From Shewanella vesiculosa (GTDB lineage Bacteria > Pseudomonadota > Gammaproteobacteria > Enterobacterales > Shewanellaceae): a stretch of 64,000 nt of DNA. The notes below the pieces were generated by a model that saw only the letters and a program-made list of their open reading frames with translations, did no database searches and was not told where the DNA came from. The DNA is taken from NCBI RefSeq assembly GCF_021560015.1, contig NZ_CP073588.1, positions 4,453,501-4,517,500 of the forward strand. The letters run 5' to 3'. The translations under genes were made by a program, and so were the position numbers. Positions within the stretch are counted from its first letter, which is position 1. Each line of letters opens with the position of its first letter. Positions 56,223 through 64,000 of this stretch are shown here, in pieces.

Positions 56223-56539
56223 GACGGACGCAATTTAAAGGATTTTGACCTGTTGAGTCAACTTGTTTTTAATGTTTTTATCAAAATTTGTTTCGTTTGA
56301 ACGTATTTTGGTCGTATCGAATATTATTCGGCCAAAGCATCGTATTGTAATCAATACTGCATTTCATGATGGTTAGTGGATTAAATGATGTTAAGGTGCC
56401 TTTTTTACCCGTGTCATCAGCACGCAAAGTAAAAATACCGTTAACTATGTAGCGATGAGATCTGCTGATATTGTTGAGTTAGGTATAAAAAAACGCTCCT
56501 AGGAGCGTTTAATACTAAATACCAGTTGCTGTCATTTGA
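56223..56539. other. Intergenic region between tRNA-Phe and bamD
   Basis: About 320 bp. It holds the tRNA promoter and the bamD terminator. No other feature is supported. Confidence 0.5.
56485..56515 (-). terminator. Terminator of bamD
   Basis: AAACGCTCCT/AGGAGCGTTT palindrome; on the minus strand it ends in a T7 run, 25 bp after the bamD stop. Confidence 0.85.
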
Positions 56540-57301
56540 CTAGTTAGATACAAGCTCATTATTTGGAAAGTTAGCTTTCATTACTGTTTTGACGTTTTGT
56601 TGAAGCTTTTCCTGACCTAGCTCCTCATACGCTTGAGCCATAATTTCTAATGCTCGTTCGGTTGAAGGCGTTCCTGGAAACTTCTCCATCACTGATTGAG
56701 CACGAACAGCAGCAGCACTCCATGCATTCATTTTAATATAATATTCAGCAACTTGGATAGAATATTTAGCTAAACGGTTCTTTAAGAACTGCATACGTTG
56801 TTGTGCATCAGCAGAATACTTACTGTCTGGATACGATTTAATCAATCTATCGAAATCTTTAAATGCATCTTGGGCATATTTAGGATCACGATCGGTACGA
56901 TCAATATTCATTAAATCGTGAAATAAGTAATTATCTGCCTGCATATTCGTTAAACCACGCATATAATAGACGTAATCTATATTAGGATGCGTTGGATTGA
57001 GGCGTAAAAAGCGATCAATATTGGCAAGTCCTGATGCAGCATCATCCATTTTGTAATACGCATAAATCAAGTCTAATTGAACTTGAGTTTTGTGCGGACC
57101 AAATGGAAAACGAGAGTCCAATGCTTCAAGTGAACGGACGGCTTTAGAGTAATTACCTAATTCCATTGACGTTCTTGCTTGAGAATACAGGACCTCAGGT
57201 GATGCTTTACTGGCAACATCATCGTCTTCAGGACTGCTACTACAGGCTGTTATAGCCAGTGAAAGTAATACTAGGGCGGCACCTTTGGCAATTTTATTCA
57301 T
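56540..57301 (-). CDS. bamD: Outer membrane assembly lipoprotein BamD
   Basis: A 253-residue lipoprotein of the BAM complex, which folds barrel proteins into the outer membrane. A signal peptide with lipobox ITACSS (cysteine near 20) leads to TPR-like helical repeats: SPEVLYSQARTSMELGNYSKA, FPFGPHKTQVQLDLIYAYYK, then FKDFDRLIKSYPDSKYSADA. It is divergent from rluD, the same arrangement as in E. coli. Confidence 0.94.
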   Translation of the reverse strand: MNKIAKGAALVLLSLAITACSSSPEDDDVASKASPEVLYSQARTSMELGNYSKAVRSLEALDSRFPFGPHKTQVQLDLIYAYYKMDDAASGLANIDRFLRLNPTHPNIDYVYYMRGLTNMQADNYLFHDLMNIDRTDRDPKYAQDAFKDFDRLIKSYPDSKYSADAQQRMQFLKNRLAKYSIQVAEYYIKMNAWSAAAVRAQSVMEKFPGTPSTERALEIMAQAYEELGQEKLQQNVKTVMKANFPNNELVSN

Positions 57302-57424
57302 ACTTGAATTTAATTCTTTTTAAGTTGTTGTTAAGAATTTTTCCATTTCACGGTAAAATAGAAAACATCCGATTGTAACAGATAGCACATTCACTTTGGA
57401 CCCCTAAACTGGGGTACGGTTCCT

Positions 57425-58399
57425 ATGACACAAGAGATTAATCTAAAAAGCGAGATAACAGCAACACAAACTGGTCTGAGATTAGACCAAGCATTAGCTG
57501 GTTTGTTCCCTGACTACTCGCGCACACGCATCAAGGAATGGATCCTATCTGGTGCAATTACTGTTGACGGTATCACAGTCGACAAGCCACGGGAAAAGGT
57601 TTTCGAAACTCAACTGATTGAAGTGACCGCCACTCTTGAAGAAGAAGTGCGTGCACAAGCGCAAAAAATCGATCTCGATATTATTTATGAAGATGATCAT
57701 ATTATCGTGGTTAATAAGCAAGCTGGTTTAGTTGTGCATCCTGGTGCGGGCAATGCCGACGGCACATTGATGAATGCACTGTTGCATCATTGTCCTAGTA
57801 TCGAGCTCGTTCCACGCGCTGGTATCGTGCACCGTTTAGATAAAGACACCACTGGGCTAATGGTTGTAGCCAAAACGGTTGAAGCGCAAACGCATTTAGT
57901 TGCCGCATTACAAGCTCGCGATATTGTTCGTGAATACGAAGCGATTGTATTGGGCACTATGACTGCTGGTGGCACGGTTGATGAACCTATCGAGCGTCAT
58001 GCTACTCGACGTACTCAAATGGCAGTGATCCATGGTGGTCGCCCATCGGTGACTCATTACCGTGTGGCTGAAAAATTCCGTGCTCATACTCGTTTACGTT
58101 TACGTTTGGAATCTGGTCGTACACATCAAATTCGTGTTCATATGGCGCATATTGGTCATGAGTTAGTTGGCGATCCTGTTTATGGTGGCCGTCCTCGCCC
58201 ACCTAAGTCAGCTAGCCCTGAGTTTTTTGAATTACTCAAAGGTTTTAAGCGTCAAGCTTTACACGCGGTGCGTTTAGAACTTGCTCATCCGTTTACCTGT
58301 GAAATCATGACTTGGCATGCGCCTATTCCTGATGACATGGTTGAGCTGACAAAAGCACTACGAGTTGACACTGAGCTTAACCCGATAGTTTATTTATAA
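57425..58399 (+). CDS. rluD: 23S rRNA pseudouridine synthase RluD
   Basis: A 324-residue synthase that makes pseudouridines 1911, 1915 and 1917 in helix 69 of 23S rRNA. An S4-like RNA-binding domain (about 15-75) precedes the catalytic domain, whose aspartate lies in VHRLDKDTTGLMV. The RTHQIRVHMAHIGHELVGDPVYGG block is typical. Its stop shares a base with the next start (TAATG), so the two genes are coupled. Confidence 0.94.
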   Translation: MTQEINLKSEITATQTGLRLDQALAGLFPDYSRTRIKEWILSGAITVDGITVDKPREKVFETQLIEVTATLEEEVRAQAQKIDLDIIYEDDHIIVVNKQAGLVVHPGAGNADGTLMNALLHHCPSIELVPRAGIVHRLDKDTTGLMVVAKTVEAQTHLVAALQARDIVREYEAIVLGTMTAGGTVDEPIERHATRRTQMAVIHGGRPSVTHYRVAEKFRAHTRLRLRLESGRTHQIRVHMAHIGHELVGDPVYGGRPRPPKSASPEFFELLKGFKRQALHAVRLELAHPFTCEIMTWHAPIPDDMVELTKALRVDTELNPIVYL

Positions 58400-59127
58400 T
58401 GCTTAAGCACGATTGGCCAATACCTGAAAATGTTGCCATTGCGATAACAAATCGCTTTGGTGGTGTTAGTGTTAGCCCTTTTGATAGTTTAAATTTAGGC
58501 TTACATGTAGGCGACAAGCCTCAAGATGTATTGACTAATCGTGCGATATTAAGTCAGCAATTTGCATTACCGGCAGAGCCTACTTGGCTCGAGCAAGTTC
58601 ATGGTACTAACATTGTCGAACTTCAAACATTGACGGCTGATAGTGTTTTAACCTTTGCCGATGGCAGTTACAGTAATCAGTTTGGTCATGTGTGTGCGGT
58701 AATGACGGCGGATTGTTTACCGATATTATTATGTAATCAACAGGGCACTGAAGTTGCTGCTGTTCATGCTGGTTGGCGTGGCTTATGTGATGGAGTAATC
58801 GAGCAAGCATTAGCGATGTTTCAGTCTCCAGCGGCAACATTAATCGCTTACTTTGGACCAGCAATTGGCCCTAGTGCATTTGAAGTGGGTAGTGAAGTGC
58901 GCGATGCTTTTATGAGTAAAGATCCACAGGCTTCAAAGTGCTTTATTCCTCATAACACCAAATATTTCGGAGATTTAGTCGGATTAGCTAAGTTGCGCTT
59001 ATCTGCAGCTGGTGTACATCAAACCTATAATGCCGATGTTTGTACCTTTGCAGATCAACATTATTTTTCCTATCGCCGCGATCAGCAAACAGGTCGAATG
59101 GCATCATTAATTTGGCTTAAATCTTAA
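58399..59127 (+). CDS. pgeF: Polyphenol oxidase/purine nucleoside phosphorylase family, PgeF (YfiH)
   Basis: A 242-residue protein of the YfiH/DUF152 family. Copper or zinc ligands lie in ADCLPILL (Cys), HAGWRGL (His) and an early LEQVHGTN (His). E. coli PgeF edits peptidoglycan precursors that carry L-Ser in place of L-Ala, while relatives act on nucleosides or phenols. One base overlaps rluD. It sits between rluD and clpB as in E. coli. Confidence 0.9.
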   Translation: MLKHDWPIPENVAIAITNRFGGVSVSPFDSLNLGLHVGDKPQDVLTNRAILSQQFALPAEPTWLEQVHGTNIVELQTLTADSVLTFADGSYSNQFGHVCAVMTADCLPILLCNQQGTEVAAVHAGWRGLCDGVIEQALAMFQSPAATLIAYFGPAIGPSAFEVGSEVRDAFMSKDPQASKCFIPHNTKYFGDLVGLAKLRLSAAGVHQTYNADVCTFADQHYFSYRRDQQTGRMASLIWLKS

Positions 59128-59194
59128 CCTGCTATTATTGACAGTATCCAAGTCTAAAAAATAATCGATTTGTTGATCTAGATTAAGTTTTAAC

Positions 59195-59220
59195 CTTGAA
59201 TTTACATTAAATGGCCCCAT
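59195..59220 (+). promoter_or_regulatory. Sigma32 heat-shock promoter of clpB
   Basis: CTTGAAT at 59195-59201, a 13-bp spacer and CCCCAT at 59215-59220 (followed by CT). This is a close match to the sigma32 consensus CTTGAAA-N13-15-CCCCATNT and lies 73 bp before clpB. Confidence 0.88.
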
Positions 59221-59292
59221 CTTTAAGTTAACAAATTATTCGTTTCTGAATTAATTTCCCATTTTATCAGTATCAGATTCCTAGGAGGTTGT

Positions 59293-61867
59293 ATGAGACT
59301 CGATCGTATGACTAATAAGTTTCAAATTGCCATTTCTGATGCCCAATCATTAGCATTGGGGCGCGACCATCAATTTATTGAACCTATTCATTTAATGATG
59401 GCACTATTAAATCAAGATTCTGGCTCTATTCATTCTCTACTCACTCAAGCGGGTATTCGCGTAAGCGCGCTTCGCTCTGCAATTAGCCAAGACTTAGAGC
59501 GTTTACCGCAAGTTGAAGGCACGGGTGGGGATGTCCAGTTGGCACAAGGATTAATTCGATTACTTAACCTGTGCGACAAACTGGCCCAAAAACGTAAAGA
59601 TAAATATATTTCATCAGAACTCTTTGTTTTGGCTGCATTGGAAAATAACGATCCGCTTGCCAAAGCCTTAAAAGATTCTGGTGCGACTAAAGAATTAATG
59701 GAAAAAAACCATTGAAGATATGCGCGGTGGACAGAAAGTCGATGATCCTAATGCAGAAGATCAACGTCAAGCACTGAAAAAGTTTACCGTTGATTTAACC
59801 GAACGTGCAGAACAAGGTAAATTAGACCCTGTTATTGGCCGTGACGAAGAAATCCGCCGCACGATCCAAGTTTTACAACGCCGTTCTAAAAATAACCCCG
59901 TACTTATTGGTGAACCCGGTGTAGGTAAAACGGCTATTGTCGAAGGCTTAGCACAACGCATTGTTAATGGTGAAGTCCCTGAAGGGATTAAAAATAAACG
60001 GGTATTATCATTAGACATGGGCTCGTTAATAGCGGGCGCCAAATATCGCGGCGAATTTGAAGAACGCTTAAAAGCGGTATTAAATGAACTCTCTCAAGAA
60101 GAAGGCCAAGTCATTCTCTTTATTGATGAGCTGCATACCATGGTCGGCGCAGGTAAAGGTGAGGGGGCAATGGATGCGGGTAATATGCTCAAACCTGCAT
60201 TAGCACGCGGTGATTTACATTGTGTCGGTGCAACAACTCTGGATGAATATCGTCAATATATTGAAAAAGATGCAGCACTAGAACGTCGCTTTCAAAAAGT
60301 GATTGTTGATGAGCCCAGTGTTGAAGACACTATTGCTATTTTACGTGGTTTAAAAGAGCGCTACGAATTACATCACCATGTGGAAATTACCGATCCTGCC
60401 ATTGTAGCCGCGGCAACTATGTCACATCGTTATATTTCTGATCGAAAACTACCCGATAAAGCCATCGACTTAATTGATGAAGCTGCGTCGAGTATTAGAA
60501 TGCAAATTGACTCTAAACCTGAAGCTCTCGATCGATTAGAGCGTCGTGCTATTCAGCTTAAATTAGAAGAGCAGGCGTTAAGTAAAGAGTCTGATGAGGC
60601 CAGCCGTAAACGTCTCGAGTTTTTGCAACTTGAGTTAAGAGACGTTGCAAGTAAAGCGGCTGAGATGAATGAAATTTGGCATACCGAAAAAGCTGCATTA
60701 GCGGGAACCCAACACATTAAAGCCGATTTAGAACAGGCAAGAATGGACTTAGAAGTGGCTAGGCGTGCGGGTGATTTAACGCGGATGTCAGAATTGCAGT
60801 ATGGACGGATCCCTGAACTTGAAAAACAGTTAGATTTAGCCTCACAGGCTGAAATGCAAGACATGACATTGCTGCGCAATAAAGTGACCGATGTTGAAAT
60901 TGCCGAAGTGTTATCAAAAGCTACTGGTATACCTGTATCAAAAATGCTTGAAGGTGAACGAGAAAAGCTATTGCACATGGAAGATGCGCTTCATCATCGT
61001 GTTATTGGTCAAAATGAAGCTGTTGATGCAGTCGCTAATGCCATTCGTCGAAGTCGTGCAGGACTTGCTGATCCTCAACGTCCAATCGGCTCGTTTTTAT
61101 TTCTTGGTCCAACCGGCGTCGGTAAAACTGAGTTGTGCAAAGCATTAGCCAAGTTTTTGTTTGATACTGAGTCAGCCTTGGTGCGTATTGATATGTCTGA
61201 GTTTATGGAAAAGCACACAGTCTCTCGTCTAGTTGGTGCACCTCCAGGTTATGTTGGCTATGAAGAAGGTGGATATTTAACCGAAACCGTTCGACGTAAA
61301 CCTTACTCAGTCATTTTGTTAGATGAAGTTGAGAAAGCACATCCAGACGTATTTAATGTATTACTGCAAGTCTTAGATGATGGTCGGTTAACCGACGGCC
61401 AAGGCAGAACGGTTGACTTTAAAAACACTGTTATCATTATGACCTCAAATCTCGGTTCAGATATTATCCAAGAGGGTTTTGGTCATACAAGTTATGAGGA
61501 TATGAAAGCGGGAGTCATGAATGTGGTAATGCAGAGTTTTCGTCCTGAGTTTTTAAATCGCATCGATGAGTCTGTGGTATTCCATCCCTTAGATGCAGAA
61601 AACATTAAACACATTGCCAGTATTCAATTCGAGTTACTGCGCAAGCGTTTGATTGAAAAAGAGTTCGATATAGAGTTATCTGATGACGCATTATCTTTAA
61701 TTGCTGAAGCTGGATTTGATCCTGTATATGGTGCAAGGCCATTAAAACGAGCATTGCAACAAGAAGTAGAAAATCCTTTAGCGCAAAAACTACTTCGCGG
61801 CCAATTACTGCCAGGTAAAATGATTAAAGTCGTTGTGGAAGATGGCAAGCTAGCCTTCATTCAATAA
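59293..61867 (+). CDS. clpB: ClpB disaggregase, interrupted by a single-base insertion
   Basis: Hsp100 chaperone that rescues aggregated proteins with DnaK. The N-domain runs [11 protein letters not shown]... to residue 140, where the frame stops at 59715. One A too many in the A7 run at 59702-59708 explains it: with six A the protein reads [15 protein letters not shown] and totals 857 residues, exactly E. coli ClpB's length. Two AAA modules follow (Walker A GEPGVGKT and GPTGVGKT; Walker B LFIDELH and ILLDEVEKA), with the middle coiled coil between them. The ATG at 59720 could start a short form like the known ClpB-dN. Either an assembly error or slippage; AGGAGG precedes the start. Confidence 0.93.
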
Positions 61868-61902
61868 GACTCGCTAACCTGGACATCTAAAGTGGTTATA
61901 AC

Positions 61903-61926
61903 AAAGGGAGCATTTGCTCCCTTTTT
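61903..61926. terminator. Bidirectional terminator between clpB and the DUF4124 gene
   Basis: AAAGGGAGCA-TT-TGCTCCCTTT stem with an A-run before and a T5 run after, between convergent genes. Confidence 0.9.
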
Positions 61927-61929
61927 CGA

Positions 61930-62373
61930 TTATTGACTCTGACAAAATAAGCTGACTCGCTCGGTATTTTCGGCTATTGCAGCTTGTCTTTGCTCTTCCG
62001 TCATCGCAACAGTCTCACCAGTGTCTTTATTTTGTTGATTTAACTTGCTGTGAGTCTGTAACACATTGAGGCTATGTTTAGCATTTTCACAGATATCTTT
62101 GGCTTGTTGCTTATCTTTTTCGTTGATAATTTTTGCCGATTTCTCTAGTTCAGTCTCAACCTTAGTAGAAGATTTTTTTTGGGGCACATAAGTGCCAATT
62201 TTTGCGGGTTCCATATCTTCAGTATAAATTTTGCGAGCATCTACATTTGAGGGTTGTTGCTGACTGTAATGTACAACTCCAGCATCATCTACCCAAGTGT
62301 AAATAGTCCCTGCTAATAAGGATGTGCTAAATGCTAAAGCGGCTAAACTGATAACTAAACGCATAATTCCCAT
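61930..62373 (-). CDS. DUF4124 domain protein, exported
   Basis: A 147-residue protein. A signal peptide is followed at once by the DUF4124 pattern TIYTWVDDAGVVHYSQQQP. The rest is a charged helical region with two cysteines (DICENAKH and SLFCQSQ). DUF4124 proteins are common in proteobacterial envelopes; their function is unknown. Starts at 62373 or three codons later (MRLVISL) are both near purine-rich sites. Divergent from pssA. Confidence 0.82.
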   Translation of the reverse strand: MGIMRLVISLAALAFSTSLLAGTIYTWVDDAGVVHYSQQQPSNVDARKIYTEDMEPAKIGTYVPQKKSSTKVETELEKSAKIINEKDKQQAKDICENAKHSLNVLQTHSKLNQQNKDTGETVAMTEEQRQAAIAENTERVSLFCQSQ

Positions 62374-62472
62374 TTGAGTATCCTAGAGCTAATTGACGTT
62401 ATGCTTGAACGTTTCAAAATATGCTATCTTTGAGTATAAATCCAACATCTGCAACGATAGTGTATAAAGTGT

Positions 62473-63327
62473 ATGCAAAATTCACCCAATCACCCAGTAA
62501 AAAATAAAGGTATTTACTTATTACCTAACTTATTTACCACAGCTGGATTGTTTTCCGGTTTCTATGCTGTCATTTCATCTATGAATGGTCACTTCGAGTC
62601 TGCTGCTATTGCTATCTTTATTGCCATGATTTGTGACGGACTTGATGGCAGGGTTGCTAGGCTAACAAATACTCAAAGTGATTTTGGTGCTGAATATGAT
62701 AGCTTGGCCGATATGGTCTCATTTGGCATGGCTCCAGCTATTCTTGTCTACAACTGGGCTTTACAGGATTTAGGTAAAATAGGTTGGTTAGCGGCATTTA
62801 TCTATTGTGCATGCGCAGCATTAAGATTAGCTCGATTTAATACTCAGGTTGGTGTTGCTGACAAACGATTTTTTCAAGGCCTTGCCAGTCCAGCTGCTGC
62901 GGCATTAATTGCTGGCAGTATTTGGAGTGGATCCGAATATAAGCTCGATCCTACAGACATAAATTATCTCGCGGCGTTAATAACGACAATGACTGGACTG
63001 CTCATGGTCAGTAATTTTCGCTATCACTCGTTTAAGGAAGTTGATTGGCGAGGAAAAGTGAATTTTGTCGTGATGTTATTGCTGGTGGGGGTATTTGTCA
63101 TTATCTCTGTTGAACCTGCTATTATCCTTTGCCTTGGTTTCTATATATATGCACTATCTGGTCCTGTGATTACTATTAACACCATAAAGAAGTTAAAAGT
63201 AGCGCACATGGTTGGTGATGAGCCGATCGCACCAGACCTACAACAAACCCCAATTCCAGATTCGTCAAATGACATCACTCACGCAGATGGTAATAGCCAT
63301 AATGCAAATAAGAAAAGTGAAACTTAA
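62473..63327 (+). CDS. pssA: CDP-diacylglycerol--serine O-phosphatidyltransferase
   Basis: A 284-residue membrane enzyme that makes phosphatidylserine, the precursor of phosphatidylethanolamine. The CDP-alcohol phosphatidyltransferase motif is complete: D58-G59-x2-A62-R63-x8-G72-x3-D76-x3-D80. Seven to eight helices follow. It is the integral-membrane type II form, unlike E. coli's peripheral PssA. The C-terminal 40 residues are hydrophilic and poorly conserved. Confidence 0.9.
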   Translation: MQNSPNHPVKNKGIYLLPNLFTTAGLFSGFYAVISSMNGHFESAAIAIFIAMICDGLDGRVARLTNTQSDFGAEYDSLADMVSFGMAPAILVYNWALQDLGKIGWLAAFIYCACAALRLARFNTQVGVADKRFFQGLASPAAAALIAGSIWSGSEYKLDPTDINYLAALITTMTGLLMVSNFRYHSFKEVDWRGKVNFVVMLLLVGVFVIISVEPAIILCLGFYIYALSGPVITINTIKKLKVAHMVGDEPIAPDLQQTPIPDSSNDITHADGNSHNANKKSET

Positions 63328-63636
63328 AATACACTCAATTATTAGCATAGTGCTTATCCACAGGGGTCACCGTTATTGCTAATAGGTACAAAGAGTAAAG
63401 CCAGCTAACATTTTCTCGCAAAACTTAATAAAATAATGTCTTTTTCGTCCAATCCTTAAAGTTTGTACTATAGTTTTTATCCCTATTGGTATTAAAAGGG
63501 GATCTGGGTGATTCCAAGGTTCCAGTTACCAATAGCTATTTTGCATAAAAATAAACCTCATTGAATGATTTTAGTACTGTGTTGTTTGAATAGTGTTCGG
63601 TTGAATGCTATTTTGCTAAAAACGTTTAAAAAGGCC
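63328..63636. other. Intergenic region upstream of the rRNA promoters
   Basis: About 310 bp with no gene recognised. A single DnaA-box-like TTATCCACA lies at 63354-63362; alone it is not evidence of an origin. Confidence 0.4.
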
Positions 63637-63664
63637 TTGCACAAAATCTTGTGGTGCCTATAAT
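63637..63664 (+). promoter_or_regulatory. rRNA operon promoter P1
   Basis: TTGCAC, a 16-bp spacer and TATAAT, followed by a GCGC discriminator of the kind seen in stringently controlled rRNA promoters. Confidence 0.75.
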
Positions 63665-63769
63665 GCGCATCCACTGACACGGCAGACAGCGAATGCGGTC
63701 ACCGAGTTGGGTTGAGTTAAGTGGTTAATATCACTGGATTCAAGGCGAAAAGAAAGTTTGAAAAAACAC

Positions 63770-63797
63770 TTGACGCCGACACGGGAAAGCGTAGAAT
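63770..63797 (+). promoter_or_regulatory. rRNA operon promoter P2
   Basis: TTGACG, a 16-bp spacer and TAGAAT, followed by the C-rich ACGCACCCC start region. Confidence 0.75.
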
Positions 63798-63854
63798 ACG
63801 CACCCCAAGCCAACGACCTAGCGTCTTACGGCGATGTCTGAAAAATCGACATCA

Positions 63855-63867
63855 CGTTCTTTAACAA
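63855..63867 (+). promoter_or_regulatory. boxA antitermination site of an rRNA leader
   Basis: CGTTCTTTAACAA is close to the rRNA boxA TGCTCTTTAACA. With the promoters it marks the leader of a 16S rRNA gene that starts beyond the window. Confidence 0.8.
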
Positions 63868-64000
63868 TCTAAACAAGAAATCTGTGTGGACATTCACAGG
63901 TATTGAGTTATTCGAAATTGTCTTCTGTTCTTCGGAATGTTGGCAATCAAAAAATTTACACTCAATGCAACGATGAATGTTCATAGTAATATGTACAAAG

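Noticed and set aside
55999..56300. Open reading frames of 70-88 codons on the plus strand
   Set aside because: They run across the two tRNA genes in antisense and have no ribosome-binding site; they are chance frames.
63354..63362. DnaA-box-like TTATCCACA near pssA
   Set aside because: A single 9-mer is expected by chance at about this frequency; no cluster, DUE or dnaA/dnaN gene is nearby.
1..64000. CRISPR arrays, prophage or integron features
   Set aside because: No regularly spaced repeats, phage structural genes or attI/attC-like elements were seen; XerD is the chromosomal dimer-resolution enzyme in its usual operon.

Overview
The window looks like chromosomal DNA of a marine gammaproteobacterium, most probably Shewanella. 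The main reasons are a pentahaem NrfA nitrite reductase without any nrfBCD/EFG partners, sitting divergently from narQP; a DyP peroxidase beside an fbpABC iron importer; a CbbA-type aldolase closing an epd-pgk-fba cluster; and proteins that resemble Shewanella/Enterobacteria homologues throughout. It is mostly core genome with moderate AT richness. There is one clear mobile element, an IS1595-family insertion. No prophage, CRISPR array or plasmid backbone was seen.

Layout: 0.2-4.7 kb holds yacL, narP-narQ (minus) and divergent nrfA; 4.8-6.7 kb holds glnK-amtB behind an NtrC/sigma54-type control region; 6.7-9.3 kb holds a small exported protein, a TPR/transglutaminase-like lipoprotein and a periplasmic binding protein; 9.7-15.8 kb holds aroG, an Atm1-type ABC exporter, several small unknown genes and a lone glutamate-synthase-like flavoprotein; 16-23 kb holds fpr, the Fur-box-preceded fbpABC ferric importer and a DyP peroxidase; 23-27.4 kb holds argR with paired ARG boxes, a META lipoprotein, two GNAT acetyltransferases and metK with tandem Met boxes; 27.9-33.6 kb is tkt-epd-pgk-fba; 33.8-39.2 kb holds a MATE exporter, a DUF481 outer-membrane protein and a three-gene ToxR/FidL-like membrane cluster; 39.4-43.4 kb holds a degenerate-GGDEF sensor, the insertion sequence and a radical SAM gene; 43.5-47.9 kb is an RND efflux pair; 48.3-50.4 kb is srmB-trmN; 50.8-55.9 kb is brnQ and xerD-dsbC-recJ; 56.0-56.2 kb has tRNA-Leu(CAG) and tRNA-Phe(GAA); 56.5-61.9 kb is bamD divergent from rluD-pgeF-clpB; 62.4-63.3 kb is a DUF4124 gene and pssA. 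The window ends inside the promoter and boxA leader of a ribosomal RNA operon whose 16S gene lies just beyond the edge.

Together the genes cover respiratory nitrite ammonification and its two-component control, nitrogen-status signalling and ammonium uptake, iron uptake, central carbon metabolism, methionine and arginine control, efflux, and envelope and protein quality control. Regulatory sites are unusually readable: a NarP 7-2-7 site, two NtrC enhancers, a Fur box, two ARG boxes spaced 3 bp apart, two Met boxes and a near-consensus heat-shock promoter.

The most notable oddities are single-base +1 frameshifts in tkt and clpB (and probably in a small gene near 25.0 kb), an insertion sequence that split the start codon from a sensor gene and put an in-frame GTG from its own terminal repeat in its place, and a ToxR/FidL-like pair followed by a large unrecognised membrane protein.
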